Positions 24,338-36,500 of a stretch of 64,000 nt of DNA are shown here, piece by piece; the stretch's first letter is position 1, and every line of letters begins with the position of its first letter. Below the pieces are notes generated by a model. That model saw only the letters and a list, made by a program, of their open reading frames with translations, was not told where the DNA came from and did not search any database. The stretch spans positions 638,501 through 702,500 of the forward strand of contig BSQZ01000028.1 in the NCBI GenBank assembly GCA_033239005.1, read 5' to 3'. The DNA comes from Lamellibrachia satsuma. Its lineage: Eukaryota > Annelida > Polychaeta > Sabellida > Siboglinidae. A program made the translations under genes and the position numbers.

Positions 24338-25533
24338 TTAAGTTAAATTGTCCATCATGTGTCCAATGGCACTGAGATACGACTCAATTACCCGGTCACA
24401 CAGCATGTATTCCAGTCCAAGTTCGTCCAAACGAGCATCGAGGTTGATGTATTTGTTCCTGCGCTTGGGAGCGGGCTGACACAACTGTAGCTGGAGGATG
24501 GATACGAGTGATGCGGCTTCCTCTTGGCTGAACAGCTCGACCATCGCAAAGATATTGGGGTGTATCTTGCCTGCCTTCCGCATGAGTCGTGTATGATACC
24601 CTTCAACGTGATTGTTGGTGCGAGGGCCGTCATATTTAAAGAAATTCCACATTTCGATTGGATACAGCCCGTTCATCCATGTCCTGTCGAAGTAGTCATT
24701 GGATTCTCGTACACGGGGTACATCCGGTGTTGTGTTCTTGACAAATCTAAATGCGTCTTTCACGTGTGGAATGGGGACGAATGGCATCGTTAGTAGCATA
24801 CAAAACCAATTCCTGTGGTCAGCGTTCTCTCTGTAGCTCACGGATAGTCCTATACATTGGATTCTCCGCCACAGACACTGAGCGTAGTTGAAGTAGCACC
24901 CCTTGACAATCACTCCGGGGAACACGTGTACGCAGGCATTCACCAGACCTTTCTCGAAATCGTGCATGATACGTTGGGGGCTGATGGTGAATCCGATTGA
25001 TTCAGACTTTTCCTTCACCAAACTGAGGAAACGAATGTAGGTGTTCCCGTCTTTGTTGGGGAGCAGACCAAACACAAGTGGCAGCATCACCCCAAGAACG
25101 AATGTAGGTGTTCCCGTCTTTGTTGGGGAGCAGACCAAACACAAGTGGCAGCATCACTCCAAGAACGAATGCATGCGATGTGACTATTTGATAAAACAGC
25201 CTTGGTGCTGTTGCAAACGTCCCATCCATGTGATAGGTATCAGCATTCGCTAGCGCATGCAGAGCGGGTTTAGATGCAAACGCTATTATCTTGTCGGCTC
25301 CATCGCCATCCTCGCCAGGCAGGGATGGGTTGGTGATTGTGGCTATCTTTAGCTTTCACCACAGTTCCATCATCGCTGACCACTACAAATGCCTTACACT
25401 TCACACTTTTCCTCTTGCTACATGTGAACTTCGTGTCCTTTGTCAACGCTTTCGATTTGTGATAGGTATAACTGTTCAAAACAGCAACAGAAAGTCCCGT
25501 AGCACCTTCGGTGAACTCAACACTAGCAGCCAT
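24338..25533 (-). mobile_element. FLYWCH zinc-finger / MULE transposase remnant
   Basis: The minus-strand segment 25533-25270 encodes a FLYWCH-type zinc finger region (SYTYHKSKALTKDTKFTCSK, VKCKAFVVV, HNHQP). A MULE transposase core follows: MDGTFATAPRLFYQ with the catalytic DGTF Asp at about 25229, then ISPQRIMHDFEKGLVNA, CYFNYAQCLWRRI and NNHVEGYHTRLMRKAG, ending at 24338. FLYWCH plus MULE is a known pairing in animal transposases. A 67-bp tandem duplication (25030-25163) shifts the frame, and sequence between finger and core seems deleted. Flanking terminal repeats were not identified. Confidence 0.85.
25030..25163 (-). repeat. 67-bp tandem duplication inside the MULE transposase
   Basis: Two almost identical 67-bp units start at 25030 and 25097, each beginning AACGAATG; the motif recurs at 25164. 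Because 67 is not a multiple of 3, the duplication breaks the transposase frame. Confidence 0.93.
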
Positions 25534-25539
25534 GTTTCA

Positions 25540-26514
25540 CGTGTCATTCCGAACTCAAATATAAAATTCAACATGAAACTCAGGCCAGCTAGAGCAGAGC
25601 AGCTCAACATATCCTTTCCTTATTGGCTAGAAATGTGTGAACTGGCAGGCACAGAACACCACAAATCCACAATCAATAGTTTTTCCAGTTAAAAGTTAGG
25701 GCAATTTACTTTCAATAGCTTATAACTGGATCAGGGCAATTAGCTTTTATGTGTTAGTTAAATTGGGTTTTGCTCACCTCAAACAAGCTTTTTGTAAAGG
25801 ATTTACTTTAACTCTTAGGACAGTGAGCTTTTCATACATTCATAATAATTCGTTACATGTTTAGAATGGTGCCTGGAGCCCGTAGCATTGAAATTACCTA
25901 TTTCTATTAATATCTGTTATTCGTATATAATGTGGGCATTAGTAGATGGCCGCCATTTTGAGGTTCAAAATGTTGGTCCCAATATAATGTGAAATTACCT
26001 ACTGTAGATTGTAATGTTATGCTCAATCTATGTTGTTCTTTAACTAATAATATTTTATGTGCTGTAACTATTTACTATTGTTAAGTAAAGTTTGAAAAAC
26101 GTACTTCTGTTATTGTTTTAATAACTTTCAATGTATTGTACAGGTTGGACAACTAGCAACATTGATGTATTTATAAAACAACTAAACACAATTTTAGCCC
26201 ACACAAAAAACCTCCGATCTTTTTATGCAGTCAGTGCATTGTATAATTACAATTGCCGTGTTAGAGATCGTCTTAACACAATCACTTTTATTACAGTATT
26301 ACTGTTGTAGCACCTGTCGCTGTGTTATTGTTGCCATAATTTCAGGGTACACGGGTGATCACAACACAAAAAACTTGCCCAGTTAGCACAATCAATAGTA
26401 GCTCAAGGAGGTAATATTGTTTATTTATTTACATTATAATGTACATGTTTGGTGCCTACACAAATTTCGTTTTAACGTAAATGTATTGCATAAAGTATGA
26501 TTTGCTGCTGCCGC
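25540..26514. other. Non-coding spacer
   Basis: AT-rich sequence with no recognised gene, RNA or repeat. Confidence 0.45.
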
Positions 26515-28035
26515 TATGAATGAGAAGGTGACCAAACATATCTTAGTTCGTGATGACATTGGACAGAAGATGTTTGAGGGTTTTGTCACAGAGCGTTTGA
26601 CAGAGGGAAACCTTTCTGTGTGGGACCCAATGAAGAGAAAGAAGCTCGGAACATTCAAAACTGCAAATGCAGCAATAGAAGTAAGAGCGGAGGACGGGTG
26701 ACGGGGGACGGGGACAAGCTGATCAAATCAAAGAAGAACGTGCACTACTGCAGAGGTTCATCATTATATCAAGACGCCGTCCAGACCTTGATCTGCAGAA
26801 GTTCATCGGGACTTTTGAATTTGGCCTAGTTCGATATCTATTCGCATCGGACGGATCACTCTTATTAGCGTATGGCAAGGCGACAATTCTCCATCATCTT
26901 GAGAAAGATGCAACATCGCGAGATATGGAAACAGAGGCTGGAAACCAAATTACAAATTAAAGAGTAATCATATTCGATGGCATGGCATTGGTGAATTCAG
27001 TTTCCCAAACGGATAATATGAAGACATGCCATGACTTCGCTGAATTCTTTCTTAAGAAACTCGTCAACTTGGTAGCAAATTACGACGAAGTTAGGTTGGT
27101 GCTTAATAGATATATGAACACCTCAAAGAACAAATCAGGAAAAAGAGGATAAAGGGGAAGTAAACGTACTACCACATCAAAGACAGCTCGTTAATCCAGA
27201 ATATTTCGGTGAAGGATTTATTCTCAAATGTCAAGACCAGGGCAGAATTTATAGAGTATTTAGCTGCCAATTGTCTACATCACAGCAAGCTTAGAGTCCT
27301 GAAGGTCGAAGAAGTTCATCGTGACGTCTGGAACAGAAAGCAATGGAAATGTCCATGTTCCAAGCACCATAATCACTCATAATCAGGCGGAGGCGGATAT
27401 TTTGGTGTTGCTGCATGCCCTTACAATTGACAGAGATGCAGAAGTTGTGATTGATTAGCTAGACACATATGCCTTAATGCTGGTTGTTCAAATGTATCCA
27501 AGCCTTCCAGTTGCAGCAAGCTTTCTTACTGGAAAGGGCAAGCTGAAGAGAAAGATTGCAGCGCAACCTATTTATGACATGCTGGGACCAAAACGCGCAT
27601 CAGCGATGTTAGACTTCCATGCTTTTACGGGGTCTGACATGTTTGGTATATTTGCCTGAAGAACCAAAGAGTCATGTCTTGTGATGATGAGATTCTGGAA
27701 GCATTGGCATCATTAGGGAACATTGATCCATCTCCAGAAACATGCACACAGTTGGAACGATTTGTCTGCATGCTTTACAGGTCCAAAGTATGCACCAAAA
27801 TAAATGAGCTCCGTTGGTTCTTATACTCAAACCGTGCTGCTGAGGGAGAGAGGCTTCCGCCCAATACAGTTTCATCTCCACATATTCTTCGGACACATTA
27901 CATAGCAATGACTTGGAGAAAGGTTGGTGAAAGTCACCCATGCCTCCCGTCTCCAGCTGAGTGTGGGTGGAACTTCAATGCAGCTGTATTTCATTTTGTT
28001 CATGTTCTATGTTTGTTTCCACCAGCCCCTGAAGC
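26515..28035 (+). pseudogene. Remnant of an uncharacterised multi-copy animal gene family
   Basis: Pieces in shifting frames look like one protein: VTKHILVRDDIGQKMFEGF and KLGTFKTANAAIEV (26516-26700), IIFDGMALVNSV and HDFAEFFLKKLVNL (about 26970-27090), ITHNQAEADILVLLHAL (about 27370), VVQMYPSLPVAASFLTGKG and LDFHAFTGSDM (27477-27659), then MSCDDEILEALASLGNI and TWRKVGESHPCLPSPAECGW (27674-28030). The HAFTG(C/S)D and EAD blocks recall a family of uncharacterised proteins repeated in cnidarian, sponge and fish genomes, often thought to be transposon-associated (recalled, not checked). Function unknown. Stops at about 27100-27480 and shifts make this copy dead. A LINE end abuts it at 28036. 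Confidence 0.65.
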
Positions 28036-28520
28036 AACCTTGATCTCACTCAGTCCTCTTCCTGCCTCAAGTGGCACATAAGGCTTCCACAAGAGAGCGC
28101 CACTGCTATCGGTTTGTGGCCTGTCTGGTGATGGTTTCCCAAGTCAGTCCGCGTGCCCTCATCTCTTTCTCCATGGTTCTTCACCAGGTCTCCTTGGGAC
28201 GACCTCTTTTCTGCTTCCCATCCGGTGTCCAACGTAGGGCTATTCTGGGCAGTGCATCTGGTGGCAGTCGACACACGTGTCCCAGTCATTTCCATGTTGT
28301 CTTCTTCACAGTTTGGGTAAGAGATTTTGCATTTGTCTTCTGGTGAAGTTCTTCATTTGAAATTCTTCTAGGCCAGAAGATTCTGAGAATCTTCCGCAAG
28401 CACTTGTTCTGGAAGGTATGTATTTTGTGGGCTGTTCTTGTTGTTGGTTTCCAACACTCTGCCTCATACAGTAAAACGCTGAGGACATTGCTGGGAAAGG
28501 AACAATGAAGATTGAGCATT
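28036..28520 (-). mobile_element. 5'-truncated LINE 3' end, same family as 20.5-23.7 kb
   Basis: The minus strand encodes LLYEAECWKPTTRTAHKIHT, FQNKCLRKILRIFW and, after a frameshift near 28290, the tail equivalent to WLGHVCRM...LVEALCAT. It ends at the same ...CAGGAAGAGGACT site as the larger copy. Only the last 160 or so codons are present. Confidence 0.85.
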
Positions 28521-28864
28521 GAAAATCAAGATGGCGGGCATCTACTACCGCTCACATATATCTAAACAATAAATATAGAACATATAAATGTGTATTGTCG
28601 ATGCCAAGGGCTCCAGGCACCATTACTAACATGTCAGGAATCATTGTAAATAACATTATGGTAGAAAATTTTGCAATTTATATGGTGGCGGCCATCTTGA
28701 ATTTTGGTAAACTTATTCTGCTTGGAAAAATTGCCCCCCTAATTTTGTTAAGTCTTTATAACCTAAAAATTTAAAATCAAGTGAAAATTTGCTTTTAACA
28801 AACATTCTGCACTAAATTACACGAGGGCCTGCACTATAACTGAGGCATGATCCCTACCTACGTG
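28521..28864. other. Non-coding spacer
   Basis: No gene, RNA or repeat recognised. Confidence 0.45.
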
Positions 28865-29130
28865 GGGAGCGGTGGTCTAATGGTTAGAGCACCCGCCTGT
28901 CAATCGAGAGGACGGTGGTTCGATTCCACCTCCGCTGTTTCGAAGCTTGGGCAATTTCGTTCACCCCACTTTGCCCGTGTCTTTCGGAAGAGACACTAAA
29001 AGCCGTTGGTCCAAACTCCTGCGTTAGCTCAAGATTGGGCTGTTTGGAGTATAACTACTTGAGACTTGAGACCAGTTTGGTTGAGCGCGATAAATGGTGG
29101 CGCCACATACCGGAGATTTGATAATCTAGG
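28865..29130 (+). mobile_element. tRNA-derived SINE
   Basis: The head is tRNA-like, with A-box TGGTCTAATGG (28873-28883) and a perfect B-box GGTTCGATTCC (28917-28927) in a GGTGG/CCACC T-stem. A body follows with CTTTCGGAAGAGACACTAAA and AGCCGTTGGTCC, typical of invertebrate SINE bodies. The anticodon stem pairs poorly, so a functional tRNA is unlikely. The 3' end is not precise. Confidence 0.82.
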
Positions 29131-29867
29131 CTACCATTGACGTTGTGAAAGGTAATACCGGACTTTAGACCGAGATGTTGTGTAGGATTTCCTAGAGACA
29201 AATTTAGATGTACTTTGATGATTCTGATATGGAAAAAACTGTGCAAACCATATCGTCGTTTCAGAGGCACGAGCAAGTTATTAATGTTAGTATGAATAGC
29301 ACCATGTAGCTTTGTCGATATTGATATGCAATATGTGGGCGATATTATACTATATTAACGTGTTGTGCAACTGGTTGTCATTAAGGTCAACGACGGTTAC
29401 AAGGTTGCACTACGAATATTAGTTTGTGTTCATTGTCAAGATGCGTGTGCCGGTTCATGGAAAAGGTTTTATTCGTGTAGAATTTTTAACTTCAAGAAAA
29501 TATATTTATTTATATTTTTTAAGGATGGTTATTGTTAATATAAAATATAATAAATCGAGTTATTAAATCGGTCATTCCACATTTATTAGGGATATTTTTG
29601 GTAAGTTTAGGAGAAAACGCCATTACCATTGGTTGAACAGAACAGTAACTTTCAGCTGCAATAATGCCAATATAAATTAGGCTGTTGCTATAGTATAGGT
29701 CCGGACCCGGATGTAATGCAAAACGGCTATTGGTCCAGGACTTTATGTGCGCATGCGCACTGAGAATCTGCTGGTAAAAAATAGCAGCAGCTAAAGTTCC
29801 GTCACTGCCAGACAACGTATGAATCAGCTATGCTAGTATAGGTCTGGCACTAAATCATTGTAACACT
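29131..29867. other. Non-coding spacer
   Basis: Nothing recognised apart from short AT-rich runs. Confidence 0.45.
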
Positions 29868-29875
29868 AACTCCGC

Positions 29876-30873
29876 CAGGGCTGGATTCAATTCTGTTTAA
29901 ACAATTCCAATTTCTTTCAATTCCATTTAATCAATTCAAATTTGTTTCAGTTCAATTTAATCATTTCCAATTCAATTAATTTTTTTTTCAATTCAAATTC
30001 CAGCTCAAATCTTTCAATTCAAATTCAATTCCAGATTTATTCTATGGGAGTTTTTCCAATGCAAACACATGGGATAATAGTAATATGTAATTGTAATAGA
30101 CGTTTTTTTAGTAATAGTAATAGAGGAACTTTTTTCAAAAGTAATAGATCTTGAAGTAATGCATAATAGTCTTACTTTTCTGTTACATCTATTGCTGCAA
30201 ACTTACAAAATATCAGGTTTGCTTGCATGTTATTCCCATGGCTGGTAATTGTAAACAATATACAGACAATGGCTGAGCCGTTATTCAAACAACATGAAAA
30301 GACCAGTAGGTTGATCATTATATGGTTTCAGAAATACCTGCTCAATGAAACAATGCAGGAGTAGCAAGCCAATTACTTAATTGTTGGGATGCCCCATTGG
30401 GGTGGCTATGGCTTCACACGTTTCTAGCCCACACAAAGGGCATGATTTCAGATATGTGCAGGCAGATAAAAAAATTTATCTTAGAGCATGAGCTGCAACC
30501 TGTATTGAATTCAAAGTAAGCTCATTACATCCCACCAAAGTTTGATTTGAGCAGAACTTCCAAGTTCTTTTTTCCACATGGTAACATTGCCGTGCAGACC
30601 CTTTGTTCAAATTTGGACAAATGTTCTCATGTCAGATCTTCAAATGGTGTACAAAATGTATGTTTAGCTGCTACAAAGACTTTGAGTTCATATACAATTC
30701 TAGGGTTGGATTGAGGACCACATTGGAAATAAAACCAGATCACATCAGTACAAGAAAATGAGGTTTAATTCATTTTATTCCAATTCAACTTTCTCAATAT
30801 CTTTCAATTCAAATTAAAAATCAGGAATTTAATTGATTAATTCCAATTCATTTTTTAATTCACCCTAGCCCTG
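29876..30873. mobile_element. hAT-like non-autonomous element (candidate)
   Basis: The termini are CAGGGCTGGATTCAATT and its rough inverse AATTCACCCTAGCCCTG. CAGGG ends and 8-bp target duplications are typical of hAT elements. The flanking 8-mers here (AACTCCGC and ACAACCGC) agree at only five positions, so the duplication is weak. Both subterminal regions are filled with AATTCAATTC-type repeats. There is no transposase. Confidence 0.5.
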
Positions 30874-30881
30874 ACAACCGC

Positions 30882-31609
30882 ACGTCTCACGTAAGCGATA
30901 ATTAGACCTATGTCTTGGTCTTCGAAAGGTCAAGGCATATGTTTATTGCTATATTAGAATATCATTGTTGTCAATTATATATACGTTCAAGCACAGTTAC
31001 GCATAAAACCGTACTCATTGTTAATCATCAAAGTATGATGATATAACTGCCTATCTAAACTAAAGATGTCTCTAATACTTTTGAGATCGTTGGAAGAAGA
31101 GAAGAGACTTAGCTATACATTTCAAATAATGATGTATCATTACTTTGTAAAATTTGAGCGTATCAGATAATATTTCGGTGCTTAGCACCTGGTTTATTAA
31201 TGATTTGTTAACCATCTGCATGCGCACATTATATGCCACTGGGAATATGCACACACGCTTACTGCACATACAAAGCAGAAAGAGTGCCGGACCAATAGCT
31301 GTATAGTTGTGCTTACGGGTCCAGAGCGCTAGCCACTTCGTATAAATTAAATGAGACAAAGTACCAGTGTGACCATCCTGAAATTGTTATATGTTGGTTA
31401 CCTAATAAAAGACTATGCATAGTTAAAAAATGGTGGTCATATGACTTGTCTCACATTCTCATTTTGGGTGCTAAAATTCGTAAAACATAGAAAAAATTAC
31501 AAGTATAGCAAGTATAAGCCTACTGAACTAATGGGTTATTGCCAGCATCCCTGACAATAGATGGTGGCAATTTGGACATTGTACTGTAACACAACAATGA
31601 AATACAGAC
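30882..31609. other. Non-coding spacer
   Basis: No coding or structured element recognised. Confidence 0.45.
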
Positions 31610-31980
31610 TGCTGAAATCCTTCTCGGAAATGTTTTCCATTTTCGTGCACCCGATATACCCATTCTCCGTCCTATCATTCTTGAATGTTGCATAGATAAT
31701 TTGCACCAGTATGTCTACATATTCAGTAAATTTCAGTTATGTAGCTTGTAAGCTTCTCAAGTTAGAAGCACCCGAAAACAGATAAAACTGATGGGTGCAT
31801 TTTGTGCCTTTACCCCATGTTCGCATTATAGTGCGTTACGGACACAATTTGCATGTAAATGCTTAGTTCTTTTGCATAAGTGTTCAGATATAGCTACTTA
31901 TTCATTGGTTAAAATTTAGGCAAATTCTGAACATCAACTTTTGAAATTTCCTGAAAGTTGGTTGATTTGACTCGGAATGA
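31610..31980. mobile_element. Partial copy of the 14.6 kb terminal-repeat element
   Basis: The blocks CCCATTCTCCGTCCTATCAT, TTCTTGAATGTTGCATAGAT, GTAGCTTGTAAGC and AAACAGATAAAACTGATGGG match the reverse complement of 14642-15130 in order. The segment ends TGGTTGATTTGACTCGGAATGA, the family terminus, at 31980. The other terminus is missing or diverged. Confidence 0.7.
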
Positions 31981-31984
31981 CCCT

Positions 31985-33080
31985 AATTAAAATTGATTTT
32001 TTATTTCAGTCGAATTTTGGCGATTATTTACTTTCTGATGTAACCCTGAAAATTACCATCTACAGCCACCAAACTCATATATCTGTCACACATGTACACA
32101 TGTCAAGTGATAAAAAAATCACACTTTTTATAACTATTAAAATTTATAAAAACAACTGTTTTTGCTTTATACTGAGACCTCTCGATGTATGCATGGTGGC
32201 ATCGCTATAACTGATGTTACAACTAGTCAATAATGCTTCATACATCATAAATCAGACGAAAAGTACTAAAGTTATCCCATTATTTAATGTTAAAATTAAT
32301 TGGTTATAGTGGCATCGCCATGCAGAATTCATCTGACGCTTATACATCGCAAGATCTCAGTATCAAGCAAACAAAAACATTTTCACTATAAATCGCTATA
32401 AGAAAGTAAGTGTAGTTTTATCATATGATATATACATATGTGTATACGAGTGGTAGAAATATGTGGAGACATTTGACAGCTCTAGTTGGTCGTTTTCATG
32501 GTTAGGTCAGAAGGTAAAAGATCGCCAATCGATTTGTGTTTGGGTCTGTGTTAAAACAACGGGTGCAGATGACGGAAGATCTGCTACCAATATTCTCACA
32601 TTGAGATGGTTGTATTAGCAGACTCAAGGGAATCTAATTAAATCATAAACATTACAGCATTATCCCTGGATATCAGGCTTGTTTGGAATATAACCACATA
32701 GAATATTACATTTCTTACATAACCCTGACAACTTTCATGATTCCTTCAGTTATTCCCTGCTTAAAATGTTATAATATCTACAACCAATAAAGCAACTCAC
32801 GTATAGTCATTTGTCAATATAGCACCACACCAAAATTCCCACAGTTTAAAAAACTTTCATTTGAACACCATCCTATCTTTTTTGGATCAATATGTAGCAA
32901 CATTAAATATGTTTATTAGAGGTGTTTATAGATAGAAAAGATAAAAGGACTAGCACAACTTACATACACTAGCTACATTATAGTAGCATTGTAGCTATCG
33001 TGAGATGCTGCTTTAACTAGAAAAGACCTGTGGCGGCCCTTTTCACCCTGTGCTATTCTGGGAAACTCGGCTAGTAGCAT
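31985..33080. other. Upstream region of the carrier gene, nothing assigned
   Basis: AT-rich sequence with no gene recognised. The promoter of the carrier gene may lie in its 3' part, but no element could be assigned. Confidence 0.4.
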
Positions 33081-33084
33081 ATAG

Positions 33085-33300
33085 AGCTGGACCATTTGCC
33101 CTTTTTCACTGCATTTTGACTGGATCCAGTCAGTAATAATTTAATTGTTTGCCTGATGATTTCGTCAAAACTAAATAAGAAATTTGCTCGAACAACCTAA
33201 CATGTCATAGTGGACACTTGATACGTTTGATTTTTTTGCGAAATGAATCTAAAATGAGACAAGTGGAAAACAAATTTGAGGAATTGCCTTTAAAATTATT
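33085..33300 (+). repeat. Interspersed repeat R, copy 1
   Basis: Shares CATTTTGACTGGATCCAGTC, GATGATTTCGTCAAAACTAA and an AAATTTGAGGAATTGCCTTT-type 3' block with 38890-39135 and 45975-46150, all in the same orientation. It lies just upstream of carrier exon 1. Family unknown. Confidence 0.65.
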
Positions 33301-33440
33301 ATTCTCTTATTGATGCACACAAGTACAGTGTATTGCAATGAGTATACATCTTGAAGCACATGCTCAGTGTTTGCCATTTCAACTTTCAGGTATAAGGAAG
33401 ATGTGACGTGGCACAGTTGAACCAAGCACACAACACTAAT

Positions 33441-33507
33441 ATGGAAATGGCAGAAAAGAAGAACCATTACGTAGAGGCCTTGGTGGATTTCATTGCAGGA
33501 GTGCTTG
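33441..33507 (+). CDS. Carrier exon 1
   Basis: ATG at 33441 opens [20 protein letters not shown], then VLG. DFIAG matches the start of carrier helix 1. The donor is CTTG/GTGATA in phase 1, matching the acceptor phase of exon 2. The short distance from ATG to helix 1 is normal for this family. Confidence 0.72.
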
Positions 33508-36500
33508 GTGATATATTATTGAGTTCTTCAACTGTTTTTAGTGTACTAGTGTTTTTAGTGTACTTCCCCCAAGTTATTGATGGAATTTTTAAATTGTTGT
33601 ACCAGTATGGGAAGATACTGTAATTATTTTCTGCAAGTGATACTTTATTCATGCATGCATGTATGGATACATGCACTTGCACGCACAGCCGCATACACAC
33701 ATCCGGACCTGGGGTCAATTCTTAATTGAACTGGAATTGAAGTAATCCAAAAACATTTTGAACTTTAATTGAATTGATAAAAATCAAAATAGATTGAAAG
33801 TCTGCAAATATAGTTGAATTGAATGAATTGATCAATTTGTATAAAATGGTAATTTTTTGGTACATTTACACGTGTAAACATAAAAATATGTTACAATTTA
33901 GTAACTCTTGGTTGTGTTAAACTTATTTTGAAGTTAATAGAGGTTGCAGAAGCTGCTCTAAGTAACCAAGTACAATTGGTCAACCTGCAGAGATCTGAAA
34001 CCACGTTCTTTGTGGGACAACACATAAAAGGGAGTAATTGGCTTGCTAATCCTTGAGCAGTTATTTTCTGAGGCCAAGCACTTAACAGCCGACAGGTCTT
34101 CCCATGTTGTTTGAGTAATGGCATTGTCTGTACACGGTACACTCTGGCTTGTACAAGATATACAAACAGTATAGACATAAACATTTGTGTAAGCTTGCAG
34201 TGATATATGTAATATGGTAGTAATGGACTATTATATATTACTTTAGGATCAAATACTATTGCCATTACTTTTGAACAAATCAATAAAATAATTATTTTAC
34301 TGAAGATCGGTGGTTTGTAGGCTAGGCCAGCTCCATATGTCAGATAAATTGTGCATTTTTTATAAAAACACCAAAATCCTTTGTGAACAGTATTCGCTAC
34401 ATGTACGAAGATATGTGTGTCAGCCTCTTTGTCAGAAAAAGAACTCAACTTTTCCAAGTCTGTCGTCGGCAAAGAAGACATTGCGATCGTGGTAGCATAA
34501 ACCACCTTGTCTTCTGACGTGAGATGAAGATTGAACTGAACTATAGTGGCACTGTCAGACATGTTTGCATGAACAGCGGGGATCTCTGGTCGTTGTAGAC
34601 TCTGTTTCCAGACATGGCGTTATATCAACCTTCTTAGTGGTTCGCAGCTTCCCATACTGCGACAAAGATGATGGGGCTCCCTCATTCACATGAGAGAAAA
34701 ATCAATTAAGGTCATTCATTGTCTCTGGTTTGGCATACGACTTACTGTCGCAAGAACAAATTACAGTGTTTTGTTTCAGTGAATCCATTACCAGGTTTCC
34801 TTTTGGTGCAACATTTGATAATGGTGTGCTGAATAGTGTAGGTATGTTCCTTGGCAAGGCATCCATGAATGATTTTGTCCGACAAACCAACTTTCCACGA
34901 ATTAATGTGATGAATTGTTATTGGCCCAGACAATCCACTTGATGGACTGTCTCCATGATTTATGGGAAGCTGCGAACCATTAAGAAGGTTGATATACCGC
35001 CACGTCTGGAAACAGAGTCTTCTCCAGGATGTCCTGATTTTCTTCTAGGAATGGGTTCACTATGTTTTGTATAACTGCCTTGATAGATTTAGTTTGATGT
35101 ACGGATGTATTCTGTCCTCCTGGCAGGTGGTCATGATGGGGTCCTCCTGGCAGGTGGTCGTGATGGGGTCCTCCTGGCAGGTGGTCATGATGGGGTCCTC
35201 TTGGCAGGTGGTCGTGATGGGGTCCTCCTGGCAGGTGGTCGTGATGGGGTCCTCCTGGCAGGTGGTCGTGATGGGGTCCTCCTGGCAGGTGGTCATGATG
35301 GGGTCCTCCTGGCAGGTGGTCATGATGGGGTCCTCCTGGCAGGTGGTCCTGATGGGGTCCTCCTGGCAGGTGGTCCTGATGGGGTCCTCCTGGCAGGTGG
35401 TCGTGATGGGGTCCTCCTGGCAGGTGGTCGTGATGGGGTCCTCCTGGCAGGTGGTCGTGATGGGGTCCTCCTGGCAGGTGGTCGTGATGGGGTCCTCCTG
35501 GCAGGTGGTCGTGATGGGGTCCTCGTGGCAGGTGGTCGTGATGGGGTCCTCGTGGCAGGTGGTCGTGATGGGGACCTCATATGCAACTGTCGGTGCATGT
35601 GTCATGTTCAGTATCATCTTCAAATTCAGTGATGACTCTCACAACCTCTGGGCACGATATCACCCAGCATCTCAATGCACCAGGATCTTCTGTTAAGTCT
35701 ACTACTTCCCCTAATCCTTTGACCGAAGCATTCATCTGATCATTGGACTGATCAATTGCCATAATGGAAAACTGCTTCCCATTTTGTATACAATGAACTT
35801 TCCTGCAGAGAATGCTACAGCGTGACAATTTACAAGCAATGCATATGTGCACTGGTGAAATCTTATATCAGCTTATCTGATAAAATATTATTAATTCATT
35901 ATAAAAATATTGATGTACACCATGTTTACCTAATATGCAGCCATTCGACTTGATTCATAGGAAATTGTGGGTTGACCCCACACCCAAATCACTGATTCCT
36001 CGCCTTTTGACCGATGCAGGTGGCGCCACATCTGTGTACATTGGTCAGCCGCTGGACACGGTCAAGGTGAAGATGCAGACATTTCCTGCACTGTACAAGA
36101 ATGCCTCCCAGTGTTTCATGTCGACCGTGAGGCAAGAGGGAATAGCACATGGCCTGTATGCCGGCACGGTGCCAAGTCTGATGGCACAGGTGTCGGAGAA
36201 TGCAGTTCTCTTTATGGCATATGGTGTATGTCAAAAACTTGTCGCGTCTGTAGCTAGCAAGAGGAGCGTGGAACATTTGTCTGTCGTGCAAAATGGACTT
36301 GCAGGTACTCTTTCACTTTCATTTTGTTTGTCGTGCGTAATGGATGTGCAGGTACTCTGTCACTTTCTTTCTGTATGCTCTGTAAACTGGATTTGCAGGT
36401 ACTGTTTAACTTTTTTGTCCGTCCTTTATTTTGGACAAGCAGGTACTCTGTCACTTTCTTTCTGTCTGTCATATAAATTGGACTTGCATGTACTCTTTCA

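Larger units (their letters stand above)
33890..35860 (-). pseudogene. Broken gene of an uncharacterised multi-copy family, inside carrier intron 1
   Basis: On the minus strand, 35850-35590 encodes [24 protein letters not shown] and [12 protein letters not shown], then [12 protein letters not shown] piece at about 35050-34965 reads [19 protein letters not shown], and 34560-34430 reads [16 protein letters not shown]. The DQ..(E/D)Q.N, EDPGALRRW-type and EADT.I.VH blocks recall uncharacterised proteins repeated in cnidarian and sponge genomes; the same broad family may include the remnant at 26.5-28.0 kb (inference). A 27-bp minisatellite (35105-35580) and a local inverted duplication (34597-35024) disrupt it. 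Function unknown. Confidence 0.55.

Noticed and set aside
28865..28940. Functional tRNA gene (Asp-like GTC anticodon)
   Set aside because: A and B boxes are good, but the anticodon stem pairs poorly and a SINE body follows. The same tail occurs at 10.56 kb.
35067..35696. Long open frames of 170-210 codons on both strands
   Set aside because: They are produced by a 27-bp stop-free repeat and have no start context or domain.
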